Origin: Pseudomonadota bacterium
GTDB taxonomy: Bacteria; Pseudomonadota; Gammaproteobacteria; Burkholderiales; Thiobacillaceae
DNA: 11,273 bases
Reading direction: 5' to 3'
NCBI GenBank assembly: GCA_021791235.1
Contig: JAJYXA010000072.1
Coordinates: 1 to 11,273, forward strand
Shown: positions 1 through 6,833 of the stretch, piece after piece
Layout of the letters: each line of letters starts with the position of its first letter
How positions within the stretch are numbered: position 1 is the first letter of the stretch
Notes under the pieces: model-generated
Told to the model about the DNA's origin: nothing
Seen by the model: the letters and a program-made list of their open reading frames with translations, nothing else
Databases searched by the model: none
Position numbers and translations under genes: made by a program

Positions 1-1010
1 GCGTCGACAACCAGCTGCGCGGCCGTTCCGGACGCCAGGGCGACCCCGGCTCCAGCCGCTTTTTCCTGTCGCTGGAAGATCCGCTGCTGCGCATCTTCGC
101 CTCCGACCGCGTCGCCGCCATCATGAACCGCCTGAAGATGCCCGAGGGCGAGGCGATCGAGCATCCGTGGGTGACGCGCGCGATCGAGAACGCGCAGCGC
201 AAGGTCGAACAGCGCAACTTCGACATCCGCAAGCAGCTGCTGGAATACGACGACGTCTCCAACGACCAGCGCAAGGTCATCTACGAGCAGCGCAACGAAA
301 TCCTGGCGAGCGCCGACATCGGCGACACCATCCGCGCCATGCGCGACGACGTGCTGAATGAAACCATCGACCAGCACATCGCGCCGGGCAGCATGGACGA
401 GCAGTGGGACGTGGCGGGCCTGGAAAAAACGCTGGCCGCGCAGTTCTCGCTCCATCTGCCGCTGCAGCAGTGGCTGGACGAAGACAAGGCGTTGAACGAG
501 GAGGGGCTGCGCAGGAAGATCATGGAAGCCGCCGACGCGGCTTACCGGGAGAAGGAGGCGCTGGTCGGCGCCGAGGGCCTGCGCCAGTTCGAGCGCGCGG
601 TGATGCTGCAAAGCCTCGACACCCACTGGCGCGAGCACCTGTCGGCGCTGGATCACCTGCGTCAGGGTATCCATCTGCGCGGTTACGCGCAGAAGCAGCC
701 CAAGCAGGAATACAAGCGCGAGGCGTTCGAACTGTTCTCCGCCATGCTGACCGCGATCAAGACCGAGGTCACCCAGATCACCACCACCGTGCAGATTCGC
801 GCGCCCGAGGAGGTGCAGGCGGTCGAGCTGTACGAGGAACCGTCCCGCGTCGAATACCAGCATGCCGGCTACGACGAGGGGAAAGACTTTGCCGAGGCCG
901 CAGCCGCCGGGGCATCACCGGCCGATGCCTATCCCAAGGTCGGCCGCAACGATCCCTGCCCGTGCGGATCGGGCAAGAAATACAAGCATTGCCACGGCAA
1001 GCTGAATTGA
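1..1010 (+). CDS. secA: Protein translocase ATPase SecA, C-terminal part (5' end outside window)
   Basis: SecA is the ATPase that drives preproteins through the SecYEG channel at the inner membrane. The reading frame is open from base 3 and enters inside the second nucleotide-binding fold: the [17 protein letters not shown] motif lies at 12-62. The helical scaffold follows ([16 protein letters not shown], then [15 protein letters not shown]), then the helical wing, and the second scaffold half with [19 protein letters not shown] and [16 protein letters not shown]. After a short acidic and alanine-rich linker comes the zinc-binding tail, [13 protein letters not shown], which contacts SecB and phospholipid. 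The stop is TGA at 1008-1010. No lesion is visible in the 336 codons present, and the match to the family is continuous. The ATG at 123 is internal, not the start. Confidence 0.98.
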   Translation, partial: VDNQLRGRSGRQGDPGSSRFFLSLEDPLLRIFASDRVAAIMNRLKMPEGEAIEHPWVTRAIENAQRKVEQRNFDIRKQLLEYDDVSNDQRKVIYEQRNEILASADIGDTIRAMRDDVLNETIDQHIAPGSMDEQWDVAGLEKTLAAQFSLHLPLQQWLDEDKALNEEGLRRKIMEAADAAYREKEALVGAEGLRQFERAVMLQSLDTHWREHLSALDHLRQGIHLRGYAQKQPKQEYKREAFELFSAMLTAIKTEVTQITTTVQIRAPEEVQAVELYEEPSRVEYQHAGYDEGKDFAEAAAAGASPADAYPKVGRNDPCPCGSGKKYKHCHGKLN

Positions 1011-1022
1011 GGATCGAGGACC

Positions 1023-1250
1023 ATGCCTTACTACGTTTTCCGTCTTGGAATGTTCAAGGTGCTGGAAAAGCAGGGCGAGTGGGCGAGCTTCAAGGAAGCG
1101 AAGGCGCATACCAACGAACTGCGCAAGACGCTCGACCCAAAATCCGGCGACAAATACAAGATGGTCTTCGCCGAGAACGAGATCGCCGCGCAGGAGACGC
1201 TCACCGCCGAGCGCGAACTCGATAAGACCCTGTCCGGCGACGACTGGTAA
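1023..1250 (+). CDS. Small conserved-looking protein of unknown function (75 aa)
   Basis: I cannot assign a function. The start ATG at 1023 has a ribosome-binding site GAGGA at 1016-1020, and the gene begins 12 bases after the secA stop, so it is probably cotranscribed with secA. The product is 75 residues, hydrophilic, with no signal peptide, membrane segment or cysteine. It opens with an aromatic, beta-prone stretch (PYYVFRLGMFKVLE). A charged helical part follows, with ASFKEAKAHTNELRK at about 25-39 and an acidic end. The opening and layout resemble small uncharacterised cytoplasmic proteins that I recall from betaproteobacteria, but I know no named domain. Codon use matches its neighbours. 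Confidence 0.8.
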   Translation: MPYYVFRLGMFKVLEKQGEWASFKEAKAHTNELRKTLDPKSGDKYKMVFAENEIAAQETLTAERELDKTLSGDDW

Positions 1251-1295
1251 ACGGTTGGTTGTTTGGTTATTCGCCTGAAAGGGTGAGGGTGGCCG

Positions 1296-1742
1296 ATGGC
1301 CGAGTACAACGAAGACGCTTACAAGCTGGCCCGCAAGGCCTATATCGAACACGGCTGTCCGTTCGAGCGGGCCTTGCTGTCGCGTTGCGTGGGCTGCGAC
1401 CGCTCGCGCAAGCTCAACCTGGCCGAGCGCGAGGCGATCGCCTGCGGCGACCCGGCGGTGCGCGAGCACTGCCTGACCTTTTATCAGGCGCTGCACGAGA
1501 ACGCGCAGTTCGCGCTGAAGATCAATCCCGATGCGCCGTGGCCGTTCGGCAAGGAAATCCGCGCGCAGTGCGGCGGCGTACGTGGGCTGGCGGCGGCCAT
1601 GGAGGGCGCGGCGGATGAAGCCGCCGACATCGCCGCCACCGTGTTGCAGGGCCGCGAACGCTTCGGTGGCTGCGATGCCTTCCCTTATTCCGAAATCATG
1701 CGCGCCGTGGTGCGTTACGAACCGCGCAAGCGGCGCTCGTGA
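1296..1742 (+). CDS. Cysteine-rich cytoplasmic protein of unknown function (148 aa)
   Basis: Function not recognised. The ATG at 1296 is preceded by a G-rich Shine-Dalgarno-like stretch (GAGGGT, about 1283-1288), 45 bases after the previous stop. The protein has no signal peptide or membrane segment, so it should be cytoplasmic. Seven cysteines are visible, at residues 21, 31, 34, 50, 59, 92 and 126. The N-terminal ones form HGCPF, then CVGC (a CxxC pair), then ACGD and EHC, a density compatible with metal or Fe-S binding. The C-terminal half has QCGG, an Ala/Glu-rich helix at about 97-118, and FGGC before a basic tail. Similar cysteine placement in homologues would decide whether it binds a cluster. 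It is probably the last gene of the secA-led transcript, since two hairpins follow directly. Confidence 0.8.
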   Translation: MAEYNEDAYKLARKAYIEHGCPFERALLSRCVGCDRSRKLNLAEREAIACGDPAVREHCLTFYQALHENAQFALKINPDAPWPFGKEIRAQCGGVRGLAAAMEGAADEAADIAATVLQGRERFGGCDAFPYSEIMRAVVRYEPRKRRS

Positions 1743-1749
1743 TCGACAT

Positions 1750-1803
1750 GGCCGGGCCGCCGCGGCCCGGCCTCGCCTGAATCCCGCGCCGTCAGACGGC
1801 GCG
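1750..1803 (+). terminator. Tandem hairpins after the secA-led gene group
   Basis: Two perfect inverted repeats sit just after the stop at 1742. The first has a 9-bp stem (GGCCGGGCC, 1750-1758, with GGCCCGGCC, 1764-1772) and a 5-base loop. The second has a 7-bp stem (CGCGCCG, 1785-1791, with CGGCGCG, 1797-1803). A short TTTT lies at 1813-1816, but no U-run directly follows either stem, so termination strength is uncertain. Confidence 0.45.
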
Positions 1804-1836
1804 TCAACCCGATTTTGGCCGCGGCGCGTTCGCCGC

Positions 1837-2844
1837 GTGATTTGCGAGGTTCACCATTCCGCCACCCGCTCGCACATCCAGAAGGACGTGGTCTGGTCGC
1901 GCGACGCCGCCGCCCGCAGCCAGACGCAGGCGCGCATCGACGCCCTGCTGGCGAAACCGCTTTCCGCCGACGATGCGGTGCAGATCGCCCTTTTGAATAA
2001 CCCCGGCCTGCAGGCAGCCTTCAACACGCTGGGCATCGCCGAGGCCGACTGGGTGGCGGCGCAGCGCCTGCCGAACCCGGGCTTTTCCATCGGCCGGTTG
2101 ACCCGGGGTTCCGAAGTGAAATGGGAACGCAGCCTGCAACTCAATCTGGCGCGGCTCCTGACCATGCCGATGCGCGCCGACATCGAGCAGCGCCTGTTCG
2201 AGCAGACCCGGCGCGCGCTGGTGTTGGAGGTGCCGCGGCTGGCCGCCGACACGAGAAAGTCCTGGGTCGCCGCCGTGGCCGCCGGCCAGGCTGCGCAATA
2301 CCAGCAGCAGGCAATGGACGCTGCCGAAGCCGGCGCCGAAGTCGCGCGCCGCATGGCGCAGGTGGGCAACTGGAGCAAGCTGAAGCAGGCCCGCGAGCAG
2401 GCGTTCTACGCCGATGCTGCGCTGGCGGTGGCGCGCGCCGGGCAGGTGAAGCTGCAAGCGCGCGAGCGCCTGGCCCGGCTGCCGGGGCTGCCCAATGCGG
2501 ACACGCTGCAATTGCCCGACCTGCCCGCGTCCTTGCCGTGGTTGCCGGACGTCGAACAGCAGGCGATGGATTCGCGGATCGATCTGCAGATGACCCGGCT
2601 GCAGACCGAGGCGCTGGCGAAAAACCTGGGGCTGACCCGCGGCACCCGCTTCATCAACGTGCTGGAACTCGGCGTCATCAGCAACAGTTCGGTGGTGTCG
2701 CTGAAGCAGCGCATTTCCGAGGAAAACCAGCTGCGCTACAACGGCATGCTGATCGGCGTGTTCGAACTGCTGGCCGACGCGCGTTCGCAGATCGCCTCGG
2801 TCAACGGCGTGTTCACCGTGACGGCGATCCAGGCCGCGCCCTAG
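1837..2844 (+). pseudogene. Decayed outer-membrane efflux protein (TolC/OMF family), internally deleted
   Basis: Intact relatives form the outer-membrane tunnel of tripartite efflux pumps or metal-export loci. The family is clear from DALLAKPLSADDAVQIALLNN, followed by AFNTLGIAEADW and RLPNPGFSIGRLTRG. The coiled-coil repeat region (ARRMAQVGNWSKLKQAREQAF) and LRYNGMLIGVFELLADAR also match. Three defects are visible. First, no ATG, signal peptide or lipobox exists: family similarity begins near 1843, just downstream of hairpins, and GTG 1837 is only a formal start. Second, ELGVISNSS is joined directly to VVSLKQRISEE near 2689-2695; from memory, relatives carry about 70 residues here, including the FDWGD strand and a helix pair. 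Third, after QIASVNG the usual DFW-containing end is missing, leaving a short tail ending AIQAAP. All deletions preserve frame. I judge it non-functional as a tunnel. No pump partner gene is adjacent. Confidence 0.75.
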
Positions 2845-2903
2845 CCGGCCCGGCCCAGGAATTTTCAATCTTCAGGGCACCGCCAGGGCAAAAAGGCGGC
2901 GTG

Positions 2904-2912
2904 TGCTAAATT
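2904..2912 (+). promoter_or_regulatory. Possible extended -10 element before the Met-rich protein gene
   Basis: TGC followed by TAAATT (2907-2912) resembles an extended -10, about 65 bases before the start at 2978. No good -35 is seen at the right distance. The local dip in GC between 2858 and 2960 is the main supporting sign. Confidence 0.25.
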
Positions 2913-2977
2913 TAAGCCGAGCGTCGGCAAGAGCGCGGCATGGGAGCAGTATTTTCTCGTTCGCACAGGAGATCATG

Positions 2978-3343
2978 ATGAAACGCGTTTCAATGTTGGC
3001 CCTTGCCCTTTGCATGGCGATGGGCGTCGCAGCGCCTGCCGCGGCCCAGATGCAGAGCCGTGACCCGATGCAGATGCAGGATGGCGAGCGCATCTATGGA
3101 TCGGAACTGATGACGCCGCAGGAACGCAGCGAATATCAGGCCCGCATGCGCGCCCTGAAAACCGAGCCGGAGCGCGAGGCCTTCCGCCTGGAGCAACACA
3201 AGAAGATGCAGGAGCGCGCCAAGGCCCAAGGCAAGACCCTGCCCGACATGCCTCCCGGCATGGGCCCCGGCATGGGCCCCGGCATGATGGGCCCGGGCGA
3301 CGGCAAGGGCATGGGGCCGGGCATGGGACCCAAGGGGTACTGA
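2978..3343 (+). CDS. Small secreted Met/Gly/Pro-rich protein of unknown function
   Basis: The product is 121 residues. I chose the second of two adjacent ATGs (2975, 2978) because AGGAG at 2967-2971 is then 6 bases away. Residues 1-23 are a clear Sec signal peptide (MKRVSMLALALCMAMGVAAP, then AAA before Q24), so it should be periplasmic. A charged helical middle follows (about 36-87: ERIYGSELMTPQERSEY, then repeated Glu/Arg/Lys heptad-like residues). The tail from about 91 is a Gly-Met-Pro repeat (GMGPGM units, ending GPKGY). The mature part is rich in methionine, which in periplasmic proteins often serves copper or silver binding; that is inference only. I recall similar small proteins with a GSxLMTxQERxEY core in proteobacteria but know no assigned function. 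It has its own intergenic leader and converges on the sensor kinase gene. Confidence 0.85.
   Translation: MKRVSMLALALCMAMGVAAPAAAQMQSRDPMQMQDGERIYGSELMTPQERSEYQARMRALKTEPEREAFRLEQHKKMQERAKAQGKTLPDMPPGMGPGMGPGMMGPGDGKGMGPGMGPKGY
3257..3330 (+). repeat. In-frame tandem repeat encoding Gly-Met-Gly-Pro units
   Basis: GGCATGGGCCCC occurs at 3257-3268 and again at 3269-3280, with diverged copies at about 3281-3295 and 3308-3330. Each unit is 12 bases (four codons), so gain or loss of copies keeps the frame. Confidence 0.7.
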
Positions 3344-3377
3344 AGCCGCCGGGCGGCTGGCACTCGCCCCGCGGGGC
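3344..3377. terminator. Hairpins between convergent genes
   Basis: Directly after the stop of the Met-rich protein gene is AGCCGC (3344-3349) pairing with GCGGCT (3353-3358). The 12-base palindrome GCCCCGCGGGGC follows at 3366-3377. The sensor kinase gene ends at 3382 on the other strand, so the structures could end transcription from both sides. No T-run follows on either strand. Confidence 0.4.
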
Positions 3378-3381
3378 CGGT

Positions 3382-4758
3382 TCAGCCCTGGCCTGATGCG
3401 CGGCTGAAGCGCAGCGTGGCGGCGAGCCCGTGGCCGCCGTCCGCGCGCTGCAGTCCGTCGCCCAGTTCGAGTTGCGCATGCGATAGCGCGGTGATGCGGG
3501 CGACGATGGACAGCCCCAGCCCGCAGCCCTCGCCTTCGACCTTGCCGCGCACAAAGCGCGCGCTCAACTGCGAGCGCAGGGCCGGCGCGACGCCCGGGCC
3601 GTTGTCGGCCACGCTGATCGCACAGCCCGTTTCGCCGCACCTCTGGCGCACCTCGATGCGCGCGCCTTCGCCCGCATAGCGCAGCGCGTTGTCCACCAGG
3701 TTGCGCACCGCAATCCGCAACCAGGCCGGCGCCACCACGATGCGGCATCCCGCCGTTGCATCGAGCACCAGGGTTTGCGCCTGCCGCCGGGCCTGCGGCG
3801 CCAGTTCGGCAGCCACCTCGGCGAGGATTTCCGCCGGATCCAGCGGCTGCGGTGCGGCGCCCTGGCTGGCTGGGTCGACGCGCGCCAGGGTCAGCAACTG
3901 CTCGACCAGGTGGGTCATGCGGTCGACGCCGGCGATCACCTGAACCAGCGCGTGCTGCCGGCTGTCGTCCGCTTGCGCGCGCAGCGCGACCTGAGCCTGC
4001 ACTTTCAGGGCCGCCAGCGGCGTGCGCAGTTCGTGCGCCGCATCCGCGGTGAAGCGGCGCTCGTTGTCGAAGGCCTCGGTGACGCGCCGGATCAGCGCGT
4101 TGAGCGCACTGCGCAGCGGGGCGATTTCGCTTGGCAGCGGGGCCGATTCGTCGAGCGGCGCCAGCGCCTGCGCATCGAGCGCGCCGACCTGCCGCGCCAC
4201 CGCGTCCACCGGCCGCAGCGCGCGGCTGACGACCCACCATACGGCGAGCGCCATCAGCGGCAGCGCCAGCGCGGCAGGCAGCAGCAGCGACAGCCCGATC
4301 TCGCGCGCCAGGCGCTCACGCGCGGCATAGGACTGACCGACCACCACGCGGTATTCCGCGTCCTCATCCTGTGCCGCATAAAAGCGCCAGCGTTCCCCCT
4401 GGTGCGGGCGCTCGCTGAAGCCGGGTGCCGCCCCGACCTCAAATCCGGCGTGGCCCGGCGAGGTCACCAGGCGCCGGGCCTCTCCATCCTTGCTGATCCA
4501 TACCTCGAAGGCGATCGGCACCGGGTAGCGCCGGGCGTGCTCGTGCAGTTCCTTCACGAAATGCTCGACCTCGCCGCCCGCCACGATCGCCAGCAGCGTC
4601 TCCCCCACCTGCGTCAGCTGGTTGTCGAGCAGCTCGTCCGCTTCATGGTGGGCGCGCTGGTAGACCACCAGCGTCGACAGCAGCCAGATCGCCGCCACCG
4701 AGCTGGTCAGCAGCCAGACCAGCCGGCGGCGCAGCGAGTAGTCGGCGGCGCCGTTCAT
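3382..4758 (-). CDS. Two-component sensor histidine kinase, QseC/PmrB type
   Basis: This is an inner-membrane sensor that autophosphorylates and passes phosphate to the response regulator encoded just upstream. The 458-residue product has TM1 at about 12-33, a periplasmic sensor region of about 120 residues, TM2 at about 155-178 and a HAMP-like segment. The dimerisation/phosphoacceptor helix FTADAAHELRTPLAAL follows, with H242 the phosphorylated histidine. The catalytic domain shows the N box (RNLVDNALRYA, N353/N357), G1 (VADNGPGV, D385), an F-box-like ARFVRG and G2 (GCGLGLSIV). All catalytic boxes are intact and the length is normal. Its ATG overlaps the regulator stop in an ATGA (4755-4758), implying translational coupling. 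The signal is unknown; adjacency to cytochrome b and SHP suggests respiratory or nitrogen-oxide conditions, but the resemblance to QseC/PmrB also allows metal or envelope signals. Confidence 0.95.
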   Translation of the reverse strand: MNGAADYSLRRRLVWLLTSSVAAIWLLSTLVVYQRAHHEADELLDNQLTQVGETLLAIVAGGEVEHFVKELHEHARRYPVPIAFEVWISKDGEARRLVTSPGHAGFEVGAAPGFSERPHQGERWRFYAAQDEDAEYRVVVGQSYAARERLAREIGLSLLLPAALALPLMALAVWWVVSRALRPVDAVARQVGALDAQALAPLDESAPLPSEIAPLRSALNALIRRVTEAFDNERRFTADAAHELRTPLAALKVQAQVALRAQADDSRQHALVQVIAGVDRMTHLVEQLLTLARVDPASQGAAPQPLDPAEILAEVAAELAPQARRQAQTLVLDATAGCRIVVAPAWLRIAVRNLVDNALRYAGEGARIEVRQRCGETGCAISVADNGPGVAPALRSQLSARFVRGKVEGEGCGLGLSIVARITALSHAQLELGDGLQRADGGHGLAATLRFSRASGQG

Positions 4759-5414
4759 GCCGCGGAGGCCATGTAACCGACCCCCCGCATGGTGCGGATC
4801 AGTTCGTTGCCGAGCTTGCGGCGCAGATGGTGGATATGGACCTCGATCGCGTTGCTGTCGACCGCGTCGTTCCAGGTATAGAGCTGCTCTTCCAGTGCGC
4901 GCCGGGTCAGCACGCGGCCGGCGTTTTGCAGCAGCAGATGCAGCAGATCGAATTCGCGCGGCGTCAGTTCAACGGGTTGGCCGGCGCGCGTCACCGTGCG
5001 CGCCGCCGGGTTGAGTTCGATCTCGCCCAGCGTCAGCACCGGCTCCGGGCGGCCGTGCGCACGGCGCACCAGGGCGCGCAGGCGGGCGGCGATCTCGTCC
5101 AGATCGAAGGGCTTCAGCACGTAGTCGTCGGCGCCCAGATCGAGGCCGCGCACCTTGTCTTCCAGCTGGTCGCGCGCGGTGAGGATGAGCACCGGCGTCG
5201 CGTCGTGACGACCGCGCAGCCATTGCAGGACCGACAGCCCGTCGCGCTTCGGCAGTCCCAGATCGAGCACCATGGCGGCGAAAGTTTCGGTCGACAGCGC
5301 GGCCACCGCGGCCTCGCCGTCGCGCAGCCAGTCGACCGCGTAGCCGGCCTGCGTCAGCCCGGCCTTGAGGCCGTCGCCCAGCAGGCGGTCATCTTCCACC
5401 AGCAGGATGCGCAT
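4755..5414 (-). CDS. OmpR-family response regulator, QseB/PmrA type
   Basis: A 219-residue DNA-binding regulator, the partner of the kinase encoded directly after it. The receiver domain (1-118) has the acidic pair E7-D8-D9, phospho-acceptor D51 in VLDLGLPKRDG, T79 and K101 in LKPFD. The winged-helix output domain (about 125-219) has ELTPREFDLLHLLL, the recognition-helix region SNAIEVHIHHLRRKLG, and ends RTMRGVGYMA. The start ATG has AAAGGA at 5419-5424. The gene lies only 9 bases after the stop that the DHC gene would use in its corrected frame (5424), so it belongs to the cytochrome operon. Regulators of this subgroup bind CTTAA-type hexamer pairs with a 5-base gap; two such sites occur in this window (6817-6833 and 8761-8777). 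Confidence 0.95.
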   Translation of the reverse strand: MRILLVEDDRLLGDGLKAGLTQAGYAVDWLRDGEAAVAALSTETFAAMVLDLGLPKRDGLSVLQWLRGRHDATPVLILTARDQLEDKVRGLDLGADDYVLKPFDLDEIAARLRALVRRAHGRPEPVLTLGEIELNPAARTVTRAGQPVELTPREFDLLHLLLQNAGRVLTRRALEEQLYTWNDAVDSNAIEVHIHHLRRKLGNELIRTMRGVGYMASAA

Positions 5415-5423
5415 CGCGTCCTT

Positions 5424-5742
5424 TCATTGAGGAATCCTGGTGTCGTGTTCGTTGAACACACCTTTCTCCGCCTGCCGGTGGCAACGCTGCGCAGTTGGCG
5501 GCGGAGCCCACCGATTTGCGTGTCCACGCAGCGCGCGGAACCTCGTCGTGCTCGCGCACGAACCAGCGGGTTTCGGTGATGCGCAGCGGCGCCTCGTTTG
5601 CACCCATGCGCTGCATCACCTGGTTCCCCATCCGGCTGCGGCCGCTGTCGGCGGCGTTGGCTTCGAGAAAGCGCAGGATATCAGCCTGGGTTGCCGGATC
5701 AAGGCTGGCGTTCTCGCCGAACCCGCGCAATACGTAGTTCAT
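5424..5742 (-). pseudogene. Broken diheme cytochrome c (DHC family): 5' deletion plus frameshift in the second haem motif
   Basis: Intact DHC proteins are periplasmic, with a signal peptide and two CxxCH motifs, and pass electrons from the membrane cytochrome b to SHP. Here a normal ribosome site (AAGGAG) and ATG at 5742 lead into MNYVLRG. The protein then enters mid-family at FGENASLDPATQADILRFLE, so signal peptide and first haem are gone. The family reading continues through RITETRWFVREHDEVP to SAANCAA. There the minus strand reads TGC GCA GCG T TGC CAC: one extra T (plus strand A at 5483 or 5484) splits CAACH. Removing it restores CHRQAEKGVFNEHDTRIPQ and a TGA at 5426-5424. As written, the frame runs on to 5389 inside the regulator gene. 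A sequencing error could explain the T but not the missing 5' part. No haem can attach in either frame as it stands. Confidence 0.85.
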
Positions 5743-5752
5743 GCTTTGCTCC

Positions 5753-6154
5753 TTATTGGATCCGGTTCAGCCAGGCGATGAAATCGCCCTTTTCCTGCGC
5801 GCTGCATTCGCGCTGCAGCACGTCGGTGCAGTTGCGGCGGAACCATTTCTCGACCTTGGCCGCATCGGTGAAGCGTTCCGGGTTCGCTGCCGGTGCCAGC
5901 GGCTCGATGCGCTTGCCGACCCGGGTTTGGCCGGGCTGTTTGGGGTTGGCGGTGTGGCAGCTGGCGCAGCTCTGCGCGGCGCCGCCTCGCCCGGGATGCT
6001 CGCTGCGGTAGAGCGCCTCGCCGCGGCTGGGTGACAGGGCGGACACCGCCACGCCGGCCTGCTGCGCATAGCGCGCCATGAAGCTGCCGGGCATGTCGGC
6101 GGCGGCGTGGGCCGAAAGCAGCACCAACCCGGCCCATGCAAGTCGCTTAATCAT
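5753..6154 (-). CDS. SHP-like monohaem c-type cytochrome (DUF1924)
   Basis: Sphaeroides haem protein (SHP) is a periplasmic class I-like cytochrome c whose high-spin haem can bind oxygen or other small ligands. It is thought to be the terminal acceptor of a cytochrome b/DHC chain. The 133-residue product has a Sec signal peptide (1-19, ending AHAAA), then SCASCH (C63, C66, H67) for haem attachment. The family stretch QTRVGKRIEPLAPAANPERFTD leads into FRRNCTDVLQREC. By comparison with R. sphaeroides SHP from memory, N108 would be the replaceable axial ligand, and C109 and C117 the disulphide. I chose ATG 6154, which puts the signal peptide at the N-terminus. It overlaps the cytochrome b stop by 8 bases (ATGATTAA). 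The longer frame from 6175 adds seven residues before the signal. The stop TAA abuts the AAGGAG of the DHC remnant. Confidence 0.93.
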   Translation of the reverse strand: MIKRLAWAGLVLLSAHAAADMPGSFMARYAQQAGVAVSALSPSRGEALYRSEHPGRGGAAQSCASCHTANPKQPGQTRVGKRIEPLAPAANPERFTDAAKVEKWFRRNCTDVLQRECSAQEKGDFIAWLNRIQ

Positions 6155-6770
6155 GCTGCACCCCGCGCCCGGCATCGAGGTATTGCTTGCCGGTGACCAT
6201 GCTTTGCGCCACGCGTTCGCCGCGCAGCTGGTGGAACGCCAGCGCCGCCATGTGCAGGCCGACGAAGCCCAACATCAGGACAAAGCCGGCCTCGTGCGGG
6301 TCTTCCAGCACGTCCTCCAGCCAGCCGGCATTGCCCAGCCAGGCGGCGAGCGGGCCGGCCTGGAATTCGCTGGCGGCAAGACCCAATCCGCTGACGACCA
6401 TCAGCGCCATCACGCCGTAGGCAAACAGGTAGGCGAGGCTGGCGATGGGGTCGTGGCCGACGCGATGCGCGCTCGGCAGGTGCAGGTTTTTCAGGCTGTC
6501 CTTCCACACCGCGGGGTGCCAGAGATCCCGCCAGCGCGCGCTGGCAGGGCCGACCAGGCCCCACAGCAGGCGCGCCATCAGGGCTGCAGTCAGGCCATAG
6601 CCGGCGAAAATGTGCAGATTCCAGATCGCGGTTTCCCAGGGGCCGTGCTCGAACGCTTCGGCCAGCTGGCTGCTGGCAATGAGCGCAACGACGGACAGCG
6701 CGATGACCCAGTGCAGCAACCGCAGCAGCGGGTCGTATACGCGGCGGACTTGTGTATTCGAATGCAGCAT
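6147..6770 (-). CDS. Membrane cytochrome b (b561 / Ni-hydrogenase cytochrome b type)
   Basis: A 207-residue integral membrane dihaem b cytochrome that should take electrons from quinol and deliver them to periplasmic c cytochromes. Four membrane spans are visible at about 18-34, 48-70, 111-133 and 160-182. Candidate haem ligands are H20 in RLLHW, H53 in NLHIFAGY, and H159 and H173 in DPHE and GLHMAALAFH. The opening VRRVYDPLLRLLHW is typical of the family. The start at 6770 is set by a strong ribosome site, GAGGAGGT, ending 3 bases before the ATG. It is the first gene of the SHP/DHC/two-component block and overlaps SHP. A CTTA-type regulator box lies upstream at 6817-6833. Only 47 bases separate it from the LtaS-like gene, so readthrough is also possible. 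Confidence 0.93.
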   Translation of the reverse strand: MLHSNTQVRRVYDPLLRLLHWVIALSVVALIASSQLAEAFEHGPWETAIWNLHIFAGYGLTAALMARLLWGLVGPASARWRDLWHPAVWKDSLKNLHLPSAHRVGHDPIASLAYLFAYGVMALMVVSGLGLAASEFQAGPLAAWLGNAGWLEDVLEDPHEAGFVLMLGFVGLHMAALAFHQLRGERVAQSMVTGKQYLDAGRGVQHD

Positions 6771-6800
6771 GGTGACCTCCTCGTGAGATGCGATGAGGCC

Positions 6801-6833
6801 ACTGTAGTTGCGTATCCTTATCTCACCCTTAAG
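6801..6833 (-). promoter_or_regulatory. PmrA/QseB-like box and promoter of the cytochrome b operon
   Basis: On the plus strand the site reads CTTATC TCACC CTTAAG (6817-6833): two hexamers with a 5-base gap. On the minus strand a possible -10, TACAGT (6806-6801), starts 10 bases past the box. The box would then cover the place of a poor -35 (AGGGTG), a usual arrangement for an activator-dependent promoter. The box overlaps the stop codon of the LtaS-like gene (6818-6820). Binding by the regulator encoded at 4755-5414 is inferred from the family's known site shape. Confidence 0.5.

Noticed and set aside
1788..1800. Neisseria-like DNA uptake sequence (GCCGTCTGA on the minus strand)
   Set aside because: Only a 9-base match within a GC-rich palindrome, one copy seen, and the rest of the window does not look neisserial.
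1531..1836. Upstream extension of the efflux frame as its true start
   Set aside because: It runs out of frame through the cysteine-rich gene and the hairpins, and encodes no signal peptide; it is simply open DNA.
1804..2868. 354-codon minus strand open frame over the efflux remnant
   Set aside because: His/Gly/Gln-rich with no family match, while the + strand matches the TolC family throughout.
2911..2916. TTTAAG before the Met-rich gene as a third regulator box
   Set aside because: No second hexamer lies 11 bases away on either side.
3257..3330. Short direct repeats as a CRISPR-like array
   Set aside because: The repeats are 12 bases, contiguous, in frame and encode Gly-Met-Pro units.
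3775..4776. 333-codon + strand open frame opposite the sensor kinase
   Set aside because: Same shadow effect; the minus strand has every histidine-kinase box intact.
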